Source: Tethya wilhelma (lineage: Eukaryota; Porifera; Demospongiae; Tethyida; Tethyidae). Taken from it: a stretch of 64,000 bases of DNA. Position 1 is the first letter of the stretch, and every line of letters starts with the position of its first letter. Positions 20,591 to 32,717 of this stretch are shown piece after piece. The stretch covers positions 110,423 to 174,422 of the forward strand of contig CAXIPT010000023.1 of assembly GCA_964030475.1 (NCBI GenBank), written 5' to 3'. The notes under the pieces were generated by a model that was not told the origin of the DNA, made no database searches, and saw nothing but the letters and a program-made list of their open reading frames with translations. A program made the position numbers and the translations under genes.

Positions 20591-22085
20591 AACGTAAACG
20601 GAAAAAGGAAAACCATGAACGCAATCGGAAAAAGGAAAAATCCGGCCGCATGGGCCGCATAGCAAGGGGGCAGGGCAGGGCAGGGCAGGGCAGGGACGCT
20701 GAATTAAACAAGAACTCTGGCGCCTCCTGGTGACGGATGAGTAGCTTCGTATAGTTTTATCTCTTAACTTACCATGGTATAACTTTGGCCTGTGTAGCAT
20801 AACCACGATTCTTTGAAGCTGAATATAGTGCAGTCATCCCTCAAGTTTGTAATAGCAACTGCCAACTTCCAGCACTGCCGAGGTTCAACTTCATTTTCAT
20901 GAATTGCCCCATTATAAACAACTTCACTTTGACCATTCATAGCCTTACAAGTTTCCTTCGATGCACATTAATGAAAATGTGCTACTGGAAAGCCACTGAG
21001 CTATCATTGTACATGTAACAAATTATCAATAATTTCAGTGCATGCAGTTTCAAAAAAAGGACTGAATCAGTGTACCCTATTTTGCTCTAACTACCTATGA
21101 CTAGACGTAGTGACCAGCCTCTCTCTGAGCTATAGGAAACATTATGATCACCCTGTGAGTGTGTTTGGTTAAACGAATTTGGAAAAAATGTATAAAATTG
21201 TACCCTATAGTATTCTATAGACTCTGTTACAGTGACCAACTCCTAGCTATGAAAAGCACTCTGATCATCCTGTGAGTGTGTTTGGTTAGTTAGTTTGTTT
21301 TCTCTGAGCTGTAGGAAACATTCTGATCACCCTGTGAGTGTGTTTAGTTAGTTTAGTTGAAATGTTTCCGTTTACGTTAGCTAACGAATTTGGAAAAAAT
21401 ATATAAAATTGTACCCTATTCAACCAATTCTTGCTCTAGCTATGACTAGACTCTGTCACAGTGACCAGCCCATGTCTCTGAGCTGTAGGAAGCATTATAA
21501 TCACCTTGTGAATGCGTTTAGTCAGTTTAGTTGATATTTTTCTGTTTACGTTAGCTAACGAAATTGGAAAAAATTGTATAAAATTGTACCCTATTCAACC
21601 AATTCTTGCTCTAGCTAAGACTAGACTCTGTCACAGTGACCAGCCCATGTCTCTGAGCTTTGAAAAGCATTCTGATCACCTTGTGAGTGTGTTTTATTAG
21701 TTTAGATGATATTTTTCCGTTTACGTTAGCTAACGAAATTGGAAAAAAATGTATAAAATTGTACCCTATTCAACCAATTCTTGCTCTAGCTATGACTAGA
21801 CTCTGTCACAGTGACCAGCCCGTGTCTCTGAGCTGTAGGAAGCATTCTAATCACCTTGTGAATGTGTTTAGTTAGTTAAGATGATATTTTTCTGTTTACG
21901 TTAGCTAACAAAATTGGAAAAAAATGTATAAAATTGTACCCTATTCAACCAATTCTTGCTCTAGCTATGACTAGACTCTGTCACAGTGACCAGCCCATGT
22001 CTCTGAGCTGTAGGAAGCATTCTGATCACCTTGTGAGTGTGTTTAGTTAATTAGTTTAGATGATATTTTTCCGTTTACCTTAGGT
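20591..22085. repeat. Repeat block with 174-bp satellite and CCGTTTACGTT ends
   Basis: After the 'n' at 20590 the sequence AACGTAAACGGAAAAAGG opens a block that closes near 22080 with TTTTTCCGTTTACCTTAGG, an inverted match. From about 21060 to 22080 a unit of 173-176 bp repeats about five to six times. Each unit carries TTTCCGTTTACGTTAGCTAACG, with the perfect palindrome CGTTAGCTAACG spaced at 21376, 21549, 21725 and 21899. A (GGGCA)n run is at 20668-20694. No gene is seen. Confidence 0.8.
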
Positions 22086-22102
22086 AATTTTTTCCTTTAA
22101 TA

Positions 22103-23400
22103 CACTGTTAGAAATAAGGTGTAAGTTAACACCTTTTGGGGTGTCCCGCGTAATGTTTAAGTTTTGCACCCCTGGAGTGTTATAGAGCACCCCTCAAAAT
22201 TCACTGGAGTGTTACGTAGCACTCTTTTATGTGCTATATAACACTCCAGTGTTGTTATTGAGCACCCAGCTACCAACATTCTGTAGCTACACAGCACCTT
22301 TAATGTATCAATTTCATGAACAAAATTCACAACATAAATTGTTTCTATGATCTGTCCGAGTCTTTCTTGACAAATGTCCAGCCGGAAGTTGCTGCTTGTG
22401 ACTACCTGTACAGTAATAGATCGAGGACGTTATTGTCTAATTGATATAATTATAGCTACATAACATGTACATATAGCTAGCTTTTCCCATCCCTGTTTAA
22501 TTTGTACGCTAATAATATGTAGCTATCCACACATATACGTACACACCTGTAATGATGCTTACACTTACCATCAGTCTCTTTAACATAATGAAAGAGTGCA
22601 GTTCAGGCTTTTGTGTATACTCTTCATTTCACCACAACTGCCATCACTGTTCCTAAGACCAAGTAAGCCTTTCTCTCACAGGATCAGGCTTAGCGCGCTG
22701 ATCTACAAGGGTTCAAAGTTCACGATTTGTTATCAACCATGCAGCTTATAATAGTACGCCTTATCTAGCTGTTCTTACCTCAAATTTTGAGTTTATCTAG
22801 GTTGCAGCCATCTGTTTATGCTATCTGGAAGTCATATTTGGGGGTATTGTAGCTTTTCCAATGACTCATCAACGGCGCTGAAAAAATAAATATTAGCCCA
22901 GTTAGTACAGCTCAGTTAGACTGTAAAAGATCAACTTTTCTTACCTCAAGCAGTCCAAATTGAATTCTTGACAAGTTTAACTCTCTCCTTTTCAGTTTTT
23001 CCTGCCTAGAAGTCATCCTTTTAGGGTTTTGTTGAAGAACTCAGCATCTTCTCACAAGACAAAATTTACAGCTGCTCACTCTAAGTTCAAAATTGCGCTA
23101 CTGAGCATGCTCAGTAATGATGTCATTTTTATTGAATATAAATTAGCCTGTTTATCAAGTCAGTGATTTGGCACTATTAGATGGTTCTAAGTTGCATATA
23201 GCCATTTCTGAGTGTTGTTATGATGCTAAGATGTATTAAATATGAGTATGAAGTGTTATTTTATGAAAGGTTCTGATAAACACCCATGGGTGTTGTTCAA
23301 CACAGAATAGGTGTTGTACAACACTGGAGTGTTAGGTAACACCCCGAAAAATTTTTCGGTCAATATTGGGGTGTTGATGGACACCTTATTTCTAACAGTG
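22103..23400. mobile_element. Complete CACTGTTAG-TIR element with TA flanks, copy B
   Basis: Terminal inverted repeats CACTGTTAGAAATAAGGTG (left) and the complement CACCTTATTTCTAACAGTG (right) bound 1298 bp and are flanked by TA at 22101-22102 and 23401-23402. The interior is non-coding, rich in ACACC/GGTGT sub-repeats near both ends. TA flanks fit a Tc1/mariner-like or related mobilising enzyme. Copies A and C cover only its right two thirds. Confidence 0.85.
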
Positions 23401-23402
23401 TA

Positions 23403-23998
23403 CTAGCTTAGCTATATAGTCCATGATAATTTTATCAAAAACCATCCTACCAGAGTATGTGATTCTGACTCTTAAATGAATTAAGGCTGAAGCAATACAT
23501 CTAGAGCACCATCATACCAGTGAGATATCTTAAATCATTCAAGCAGCCACATCAGCACTCATCAGTAACTGGCTTCTTGTTTTTGACTAAAATTCCATAG
23601 TCTTATTATTTCCCAACGTGTCTACCTCGCCATTAAATCTCATTCATTAATGCAAGTCACACTCATCTATACGATGCTGCTTTATATTATTATTGAAATG
23701 CTGCTTATAATGATTGTACTTTACTTAAAATACACAGTGCAGACAGGCAAATGCAGATTCCTTCAAGCCATTCATCGTTTGGTATTGGATATCATTAAGT
23801 ATTATTTAATTAAGTTTGGCATACTTATTATAATATAGTTACGATAATGTATCTCGAAAGTAAGTTACCTATATATTTTTCTTTTAGCTTTCTAAATTAT
23901 CAACTATTGCTGAGAATTTACGCCAGGGGGCCTACCCACCAATTTAACCACCAGCTATAAGAACAGCATTGTTCAAGCAACCACAACTATCACCCCCC
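23403..23998. other. Stretch with no recognisable gene
   Basis: AT-rich sequence without convincing exon structure. A 62-codon frame at 23650-23838 is hydrophobic by composition only and has no homologous pattern I recognise. Confidence 0.5.
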
Positions 23999-24179
23999 AG
24001 GTAGAAATTTCTTGCAAATGACATGTAAGATCTTACTTCTAAAAATAGCAAGATATTTCAAGATCTTGCAAGAAATTAATTTTCTTGCAAGATTTTGCAA
24101 GAAAATGCAAGAAAGTGGCCATTTCTCTTGCAAGACGAAAAATTTTCTTGTGAGTCTTGTAAGATTCTTGACCTGTNTT
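23999..24179. repeat. TTGCAAG hairpin repeat, second copy (reverse)
   Basis: Reverse-complement relative of 12664-12805, extended on one side by CTTGCAAGACGAAAAATTTT. It is truncated or joined at the 'n' of 24177. Confidence 0.75.
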
Positions 24180-24528
24180 CTCTCTGGTACAATAAAACCA
24201 GTAGTCAAAAGTATCTATGATAAAACAAAACATCGTGACCTTTGACCTTGTGAGTGAAGGTAGTTGACTTAGAGCACAGTTACAGAGGAGAAATTTAGAG
24301 GTATAAGGGGCCTTAAACAAGACTATGAAGCTATACCTATTCGTAGATTGCTGGGAGTAAGGTAGAAATTCCTTCGTCCACATGTTCAGTCTGACCGTCG
24401 ACGCGCCCAGGCCCATGCCAGTGCTCACGTGGTAATCTCAGCCCCGCCCACTATTAATGCGCATGTGTTACGACGTGCCAATTAAAATTTGACAAGTCCG
24501 AAGTGAATGCAATGTGGTGTCAATAAGA

Positions 24529-27500
24529 ATGGAAGACTATAAAGAGCTTTATCAGTATTTATCAAAATTTAATGGTACCTATCCGACTAATTTTGACAAA
24601 AACTAGAAACGTAGCCTGAGAAGAAAGTGCCAGGAAAACTTTTGCGTGGAGAAAGGCCTGCTCTACTATATACTCATCTTCCAAAACAGCAGCACCAGGT
24701 GAATCTCGAATATGGAGACAATTAAGTTCCCCGTTCGAGAAATGATGTCCAGAGAATTATGGAATCTTGTCATTCGTCATTGGAAGGTAAGTAAGATACT
24801 CTCAGTGATTGGCTATATTAATAGAATATAGCCTGGGCAATATTTAACACCTCAGGCTATAACTAGCTATATAGGCCTACATGCTACCAGCTGTTTCGGT
24901 TTGGTTAATTCATAATTATTATGACATTGTACAAATTCTTATTAGGAGGTCACTTGGGAAGAGACAAAACATACAAGAAGATTGAAACTCGCTTTTATTG
25001 GAAGACACTTTGGAGCGATGTAAATGAATTTGTGCAGACTTGTGAGATTTGTCAACGAACCAATGATGCATAGTTCAACAAAGAATCAGCACCTTTGCAT
25101 CCTATTCCAGTGAAGTCAAAAGTTTGGAATCAGGTATACACTCAACTAGTCAGTTTTACAGACAGTTTATTATGATTCCATTCATATATATTTTTTATGT
25201 ACTATAGATTGGTATTGACCTGATTGGACCTTTGCCAAGGACTGAGAATGGTAACCGGTTTATCGTGACTCTTGTTGACTTTTTCTCAAAATGGCCAGAA
25301 GCTGCTCCTCTCCCTAATAAGAGTGCAAAGTCTGTGGCTCTATAGTCCTTTATCAGATGATGTGCAGGTATAAGAAAAGTTGTATGTGTTTTTGCCAGCT
25401 GCAGGGTAAGCATGTCACACATGCAATCATACAAAGTAGCATACATAAATATTATAGTATTATAAATTGTTATACAGCCATTTGACAAGAATAATAAGTT
25501 TCTCTTGTTTATTGTTTACTTGTTATTGTTTTTAAGGTATGGTTGCACAAAAGTGGTGATCTCTGATCAAGGAAGAGAATTTGTTAACAAAGTTACACGC
25601 TGTCTCTTTGAGATGACCAACACAGAGCACCGGTCGGATATCCTCAGCTTACCACCCACAAACCAATGGCCTTGTAGAGAGATTCAATCAAACTTTGCAA
25701 CGGTCATTGGTGAAAGTGGTCAACAACAACCAGACAGATTGGGATGTGAAGCTGGAAGCGGTATTATTTGCATATACCGAACATCATCCCAGGCTTCAAC
25801 AAAGCATACACCATTTGAATTGATGTACTGCAGGTATAGTATTATTTTAGTTTTCGGATAACGTCAATATAGTTAGAACTATAAGCATAGAATGTTAAGT
25901 TGTATCTTTACACGCGTGCATTTAATTTTACAGAAAAGCAATCCTCCCAATAGAAGCTGAATTGCAACATAACGATAGCAGTGATACACAGTCTGATGGT
26001 GATCTAATGGATGGCTACATTCATAGTACATTGAGAGAATCAGGAACTTCAGGGACAACTTGTTCAGTGAGGTAAAGGAGAATATCAAAAATGCACAGAT
26101 GAAACAGAAGAGAGACTATGACAGGAAGCATTGTGGAAACAAGGTAAACATTTATTTTAGCTGTAAACACAATGCAATTGATGTGCACTTCATTATTGTA
26201 GAAGCTGCTGAAAATTGGATCACTAGTGTTGCTACGGAATAGTGCAAGAGCTAGATGGCAGGAAAGGAGACAAGCTGAGCAAACGGTGGCTGGGTCCATA
26301 CAAGATTCACAGCAACATTGGCAAGGGGGTATATAAATTATTAAAGAATCCTCAAAGTAACAAAATACTCAAGAAAGCTTTCAACCATTGTCGGTAAGTG
26401 TCAACAAATATCTCTGATCTGACATTCATTCATACAAACATGCTCATCACTATAATAATATAGGTTGAAGAAGTTTTTCCAGAAGAAGATTATATCACTT
26501 AATGACAGTGATTTGTTTCAGTTGCACTCTCCTGAGATCAGTTCCTCCACTACTCCAATGAAGAAACACTTGAAGATGTTCAGTGATAGCTCCTCCTCTC
26601 CATCGACTAGAAAGAGGGTAAAGAAGCGCTTGTTCAGTGATAGCTCCTCCTCTCCATCGACTAGCCCAGCAAAGAGGGCAAAGAATGACTTGTCCAGTTA
26701 CAGCTCCTCCTCTCCATCTACTACACCAGCGAAGAAGCGCTTGAAGATGATTGACAGCTTCACAAGTAATCATGATAGAAGTCCACTTCTTAATGAGACC
26801 ATTCCTCCTTTGCCTCCACCAATGCCAACTTTTGGAGATTTAGGCCGTGGTGAGTATCATAAAATAGTACTTGTAACCTAGCCCTAGCTCTACCTAAACA
26901 GCAATTATATACGTAACATATAATTATAGTCATAAATTGGAAAGAATAATTATGTAAATAATAATAATTAATTCATGACATTATAGTGACACCAAGGTGT
27001 CCACGTATAGCTTGGCAATTCTTCCTTTGGTGACTCTTCTCCGCAAGACATAGCTAACAGAGGATTTGTGCGGTTCTCATTCTTTGATGATTACTCATTT
27101 CAAGATGAAATAATTCCTGCTATACATTCACAGGATAATGGTTAGTTCATTATTAACAATTTGCACATAATAATATTAATCTTCATGTATCTTCTGAATT
27201 GTAGATCAAGTTTCATCTTCGTCATGGCTGCCGACAGAGAGAAGTTTCCATGCACCTATCACCAAATAGGAGTAGCTCTTGTCCATTTTCAAATGAATCA
27301 TTTGTTCAGGTACGAATAAGCATGATGAGAACGCACAGCAATTATATCACTGTTGTTTTTCTATAGTGATCAGTAAAATACTGTTTGTTAATACAGTCTT
27401 TTGGTGGTTTGGTGACCAGTACTCCTATAGCCAGTGGTGGATTTTACCCTGAGTTCTTGCCAGAGCTTGATGTTCCTCCTTCACCTGTTCATGTTAAGCC

Positions 27501-27700
27501 ATTGAACCATTCCTCTTCCATGGCTTCATTGAAGCAGCAGCACTCCTCCTCGAAGCCTTAATTTTCATTGAACCAACACCACACTTCTTCCAAGCCTTCA
27601 TCTGAGCAGCAGTCGTCAAGATCTTCCAAGCCTTCCTTGAAGCAGCAGCATCCCTCTTCCAAACATTTTTTGACTCAGCAGCAGCACACCTCATCATCAT
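24529..27700 (+). pseudogene. Ty3-type integrase (KRBA2-like) gene with Ser/Gln-rich tail, decayed
   Basis: Exon 1 (24529-24787) opens MEDYKELYQYLSKFNGTYP and has in-frame stops. Exon 24946-25133 gives the zinc-binding HHCC region (GHLGRDKTYKKIETRFYW, CEICQR). Exon 25208-25367 holds the first catalytic Asp in IGIDLIGPLP, and exon 25537-25833 the second in VISDQGREFVN. The Glu is in TNGLVERFNQ, readable only after a frameshift, followed by TPFELMYCR. Downstream exons give KQKRDYDRKH, GPYKIHSNIGKGVYKLLK and then a tail of three to four SDSSSSPST repeats (26465-26850). Further exons reach a TAA at 27559, beyond which Ser/Lys/Gln repeats still read on. Such integrases descend from Ty3/gypsy elements; no reverse transcriptase or LTR is seen nearby. 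Stops and frameshifts make an active enzyme unlikely. Confidence 0.8.
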
Positions 27701-27915
27701 ATTGCTGGTACTGTGTTGCATATTCAGTGCTAGTACTGTGTTGCCAGTATGATAGTACTGTGTTGCATATTGCTATAGTAGCTACTGTGTTTCCAGTGTT
27801 AAGTATGGTGTTGCCAGTATGATAGTATAGTGTTGCATATTGCTAGTACTGTGTTGCATATTGCTAGTACTGTGTTGCATATCTATAGTACTGTGTTGCA
27901 TATTGCAGTACTGTG
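27695..27915. repeat. About 20-bp minisatellite (CATATTGCTAGTACTGTGTTG)n
   Basis: Tandem imperfect copies of a unit combining GTACTGTGTTG and CATATTGCTA directly follow the Ser/Gln-rich coding tail of the integrase gene. Unit spacing varies from about 18 to 24 bases. Confidence 0.85.
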
Positions 27916-28126
27916 TTGATGTTAGAAACAGATCACGTGATAGTCACAAGTGTTCTTTTGACCAATCAGATTAATCTTAGAAAAGTACTGCGGGATACCA
28001 GCAAATCAGAGGAGGTGCGACATTATGTCATACATCACATGACCACTTGCATTCCAATAATGCAATTGCGCGCGTCAGCGCGGTTAATTTATGCTTGCAC
28101 GTGGAGCTGAAGCAGCAAGTCTAGTC

Positions 28127-29221
28127 ATGGCGTCCTCAAGCTCTGTGGTAGGATCATCATCTACAGTGACTGTTGATGTGGACACTTCTGTGTCTGTTCT
28201 CAGTATGGGAATAAAGTTCTCCTATCGAATCCCAAGCTTTAGTGTGATGCATGTTGACCTTAGACAAGTTCAATTGCAATTTGTGACAGATGAAGGTGCG
28301 GTGTCTGTAATACAGGCAGACCCATCTCTCGATATGAAGAGTGTGCCTTTCTCAGTAAAGCTAAAGAACTACTGTTGTGTGCCAGTAAGTGTGACTACTA
28401 TCTATGTTGTGACTGTACATATTCAAATTTTGTGTGTGTGTGTGTGTGTGTGTGTGATGCAATAGAGTTTTAGAGAGAGGATAGATAGTGTGGATATGAT
28501 TTGTTGTAATACATTCTGTTCGGTTTGTATAATTAATAATTCTGTCACGTAGGCCAGATTTGGCCGGTTGCATTCATACATATGACATTAAAATTTCATT
28601 CATTTATTCATTCATTTATGATTGTACATGTAGGTAGAGGAGTTTTGTAAAAATGTTGATGTTCGACATCTCATACCGTTCGGTGACCATGGGATTTTGG
28701 TGTTGTGGGAATGGGTGGATATACTGGAAGATGAACTAGACAATGACATGGTTACAGGCAGTGGTACAGAATTATTGAAGCAAGAAGGAGCATTGTCTAC
28801 TGATAGTGACTTAGATGACGAGGAAGAACCCAAGATAACAACTGCTACTTTCAAATGTATTGGAGTCACCCGTTCAACAGCATACCAGGATGCTCTTAGA
28901 GAAGTAAACGAACAAATTGAAAGAGGGAACAGTGTTCCAGTTAAACTGACTCCAGAACCAATGAATCCGTATGATTCAAGGGCTATTAGTTTTCAGTGCC
29001 AGTTGGGTAACACGTGGAAAGTGATTGGATATGTGGTCAGAGAACTATGTGAAGAAATGCACAGAGTTATATCCAACAAGAGCATTGTCTCAATTAAATT
29101 TGCATGGGTCAAGTATAAAGTTGTCCAAACAACTGGTCCTGGTTACTATGCTGCCATTGATATTTCCCGTAAAGGTGAATGGCCACTAAGTGTGTACCGT
29201 TCTGCAAATACAATGCATTAG
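28127..29221 (+). CDS. HIRAN-domain protein (two exons, intact)
   Basis: Exon 1 is 28127-28384 and exon 2 is 28634-29221, with phase 0 at the junction (CCA|GTAAGT and TGTAG|GTAGAG); the product is about 281 residues. An ATG at 28091 in the same frame would add 12 residues; 28127 is chosen because the upstream extension looks like leader sequence. Residues about 85-115 form an unrecognised region, followed by an acidic stretch (DSDLDDEEEP). Residues about 158-260 match the HIRAN pattern: FKCIGVTRSTAYQDALREV, LTPEPMNPYDSRAI and WKVIGYVVRELCEEM. HIRAN domains bind DNA ends or stalled forks in proteins such as HLTF; here it stands alone without a helicase. The 249-base intron holds a (TG)n run at 28431-28456. 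It is one of only two apparently complete genes in the window. It converges with the minus-strand gene ending at 29372. Confidence 0.8.
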
Positions 29222-29371
29222 TGGAACAATGAGACATTGTACATTAATCCAATCAATCATGTTATCTATTATTAAAAAAAAAAAACTGATTTCAAGTGAC
29301 AAGTTTGTAATAATTGGTGATTACTATTGCAAAGTACATGTACTTAATTGAATTATTATTGAATTGTTAGT

Positions 29372-30381
29372 TTACTTTGACTGAGTGTATGAATGTTCTG
29401 CAACATGAATTGGCATACTCGAAGGTGGAGGTAAATTGACAGGATGCTTGTGAAATTGTGGTCTAGTTGTAAGAGTGCCACGTACTGGAAAACTTGTTCT
29501 TCCACTCGTGAATGATTCAGACTGAATTAGCTCACCTCTAGGCAATCTCTTATCCTTTTTCTTCTTTGGAGGCTCATTAAATGAGGGTCGAGGACCCTCA
29601 TAGAAGCGATCATGGGCAGATGTAAAATAGTAGAATGGAAGGTCGCGATCAGTACTGATTCTTTTCTGAAACTCGGCACATACTTTTCTCCAGGTAAATT
29701 GTGCTTGCTTCAATGTGAAATGCGTCCCTACATGATCCCTCATTACACTAAAAAAGCATTCGACGTCGTCTGTATTGCTTGCACGGGCATTTTCACATGG
29801 TAGAGAATGTTGGGATATCTCTCGACGTTTATACTCTCGTGTTTCTATGTTGGCAATCAGCGCTGCAAGGACTTCCCTTGTGAATCCACATATGCATGTG
29901 ACATCCCTAAACACAACACAAGTGGTACACATAACATGGGTGAATGTGAATCTACATAATAATTGATATGTAACTACATGTATATGTATAGTGCATACTT
30001 TTACACACAGATATACCTGTTGACTTCTAACATACTGAAGTCATAGTTGCTTTCATACCACGGCATCAGCTCTTCCAGGATTAAATTTAGCATTCTGTAG
30101 TTACGTTTGCATCTCTCCAATTCTGAAAGACCCCTTTGATCACAAGCCTGCCGCCACCCCATAACAGCACGAATGTATTTGGCTTCATAGTTGTAGTTCT
30201 TTTTCTCCATGAACTTCAACAGAGAAGGTGAGAACAATCTCTCTGCATCCTCAACCGATTGTTTTCTGCTACCAACAAGAGAAGAATACGTCAGACCTGC
30301 CTCACTGTCATTCATTGCCTCTGCATATCTTTCTAACTTCAGCCTTTGTGGTCCACCATTACGTGTACATTGTGCTATCCT
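29372..30381 (-). CDS. Transposase-like protein, last two exons
   Basis: On the minus strand, exon 30381-30017 is joined to exon 29906-29372 across AG|GTATAT and TTTAG|GG; the phase agrees and restores NRDVTCICGFTREVL. The product includes ASNTDDVECFFSVMRDHVG, where a D-x-E-x-F-F-S signature resembles the end of the RNase H-like core in P-element/THAP9-type and related transposases. A Lys-rich, Pro-rich tail with PPKKKKDKRLPRG follows. Upstream exons were not found: a TG microsatellite (30422-30451) and TAGCACAA-rich repeats follow. The superfamily is therefore uncertain, and the 5' part may be deleted or in unrecognised exons. Confidence 0.55.
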
Positions 30382-30421
30382 CTGTATGTATGTATGTACG
30401 ACATTGTGTGTTTGTATGTAT

Positions 30422-30451
30422 GTATGTGTGTGTGTGTGTGTGTGTGTGTGC
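30422..30451. repeat. (TG)n microsatellite
   Basis: TG run just upstream of the acceptor of the minus-strand exon. It is followed to 30690 by dispersed TAGCACAA/TTGTGCTA units that are mutually complementary. Confidence 0.9.
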
Positions 30452-30689
30452 ACACATAAAAGGAGAGTGCTATTTTGCTTACCATCACTGTGTCAAATCA
30501 GCAAAACTGTGTCAAAAAAGCCTGATTTAGCATGTTTTGTGCTGATTGACAACAAAATTCAGCACGATTTTATGTTAAATCATTATTTTTTGCCTAATAG
30601 CACATCAAAACAGCACAATTTTCTGAGAGAATTAGCCAAAATAGCACAATTGTGCTATTTTGTGCTATTTTAGCACAACCTATGCTAAA

Positions 30690-31835
30690 TTATGAATACT
30701 TATGAGCATTCATTCGAATATCAGATCATAACTGAGCATGCTCAGTAGCTCATTTTTGAACTAAATACTTAGCTGAGCAGCTGCTGGGAAACATTTTGAG
30801 AGACACTGAAAGACTGGTTTAAGAAGCGTAAAATGGCAAAAGAATGGCTAGAAGAACTTATTTTTAGAAAAGGAAGAATGCCTGCTACCCAAAGTTCCAT
30901 GTTTGAGGTAAGAAAACTGAATTAACTATTCATTTTGTCAGGTATGGGTTACCAGCTAGCTATGGTAATTTTACCACACACAGCTGCAGTTTGCCCATTG
31001 GTTGAACTTCAAAGTGATATCCTCACAAGATATATTTGAGGTAAAAAAATATAGATTGTCTGCCATAGTATTGTATGATGTAGCTATACCCCATACAGGC
31101 ATTGCAGCTGTCCCTGTTTGCTTCAAACCATTTTGCTACTTAGTAACAACAGCCTGTTCACCCGCAAGTACAGTACTTTCAAACTAAGTTGTGTGCTCCC
31201 TTCGATATGCATGCACTATAGGTAAGCAAGTTTGTGTGTTGTGTGAGCATTTTTTAGTGTGTATTAATATAGTCACATGTATGTGTCATGTACTTTGTGT
31301 GCTAAATTGCAATAGCCTTTTGTAGCCCACTTGTGACGTAGATCATTGACAAAGTGCCGACAGTGTGTATATATGTGATATTGCACGGTACATGTGGTCA
31401 GGGCGTATATCACTGATATTGCACTACATGTGGTTTGTGTATACTGTGGTTACTTAGAGTACAGCATTACTCTAGCTATATAGCTAGCTACCAAACTGCT
31501 ACAGTTGTACGTATACAAGAATACTCACCACACTGGAGTCAATCTTCAATTGAGAAAGACTTGGTGATGAACACAGACTAAATCCGATTGCCATTTTGTT
31601 TGTTCACTGGTGGATTTTCAAATTTCTTGTTGCTTTTTTTGAACAGAAAAGGCTCCAGCTAGTCTCGCTAGCTTGCCAAGAGACTCCTATAGCTATATAT
31701 ATAACTACAGATTTGTAGTTGCTTGTATCGTACTAGCCCAGTTTGGTTTAATTGTAAATGATAGTAGCTAGCCTGTAAACGACTAGCTAGCATATAGCTA
31801 GCAATGAAGTCTACTGCTTTCTGTGGGCTACAAAT
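30690..31835. other. Gene-poor stretch with decayed TIR-family remnants
   Basis: An ACTGAGCATGCTCAGTAGC block at 30731 resembles the palindrome in the CACTGTTAG family. A 25-codon frame from 30833 (MAKEWLEELIFRKGRMPATQ) ends at a GTAAGA donor, but no partner exon is evident. Nothing else is supported. Confidence 0.45.
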
Positions 31836-31837
31836 CA

Positions 31838-32715
31838 CACTGTTAGAAATAAGGTGTCCATCAACACCCCAATATTGACCAAAAATTTTTTCGGGGTGTT
31901 ACCTAACACTCCAGTGTCGTACAACACCTATTCTGTGTTGAACAACACCCATGGGTGTTTATCAAAACCTTTCGTAAAATAATACTTCAGACTCATATTT
32001 AATACATCTTAGCATCATAACAACACTCAGAAATGGCTATATGCAACTTAGAACCATCTAATAGTGCCAAATCACTGACTTTTAAACAGGCTGTTTTATA
32101 TTCAATAAAAATGACATCATTACTGAGCATGCTCAGTAGCGCAATTTTGAACTTAGAGTGAGCAGCTGTAAATTTTGTCTTGTGAGAAGATGCTGAGTTC
32201 TTCAACAAAACCCTTAAAGGATGACTTCTAGGCAGGAAAAACTGAAAAGGAGAGAGTTAAACTTGTTAAGAATTCAATTTGGAGTGCTTGAGGTAAGAAA
32301 AGTTGATGTTTTACAGTCTAACTGAGCTGTACTAACTGGGCTGATATTTATTTTTTCAGCGCCGTTGATGAGTCATTGGAAAAGCTACAATACCCCCAAA
32401 TATGACTTCCAGATAGCATAAACAGATGGCTGCAACCTAGATAAACTCAAATTTGAGGTAAGAACAGCTAGATAGGCGTACTAGTAAGCTGTACGGTTGA
32501 TAACAAATCGTGAACTTTGAACCCTTGTAGATCAGCGCGCTAAGCCTGATCCTGTGAGAGAAATTTGCTTACTTGGTCTTAGGAACAGTGATGGCAGGTA
32601 TGCAGTTGTGGTGAAATGAAGAGTATACACAAAAGCCTGAACTGCACTCTTTCATCATGTTAAAGAGACTGATGGTAAGTGTAAGCATCATTACAGGTGT
32701 GTATGTGTGGATAGC
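31838..32715 (-). mobile_element. CACTGTTAG-TIR element, copy C (reverse)
   Basis: Reverse-complement copy of 10693-11552 and 22540-23400. It begins with the terminus CACTGTTAGAAATAAGGTG and ends inside the family sequence at TA 32716-32717, where a different TIR-like sequence (CACTGCTAAAAATTC) starts. Confidence 0.85.
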
Positions 32716-32717
32716 TA

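Noticed and set aside
26495..26773. Antisense Trp/Arg-rich ORF
   Set aside because: It is the complement of the Ser-codon repeats in the integrase tail; repeat composition keeps it open.
24529..27700. Intact LTR retrotransposon
   Set aside because: No LTR pair, primer-binding site, protease or reverse transcriptase is visible; the integrase is split into many exons.
30833..30907. Short first exon MAKEWLEELIF... with GTAAGA donor
   Set aside because: No partner exon is visible, and similar TTGAGGTAAG donor-like sequences occur in the repeated TIR family, so it is likely a repeat by-product.
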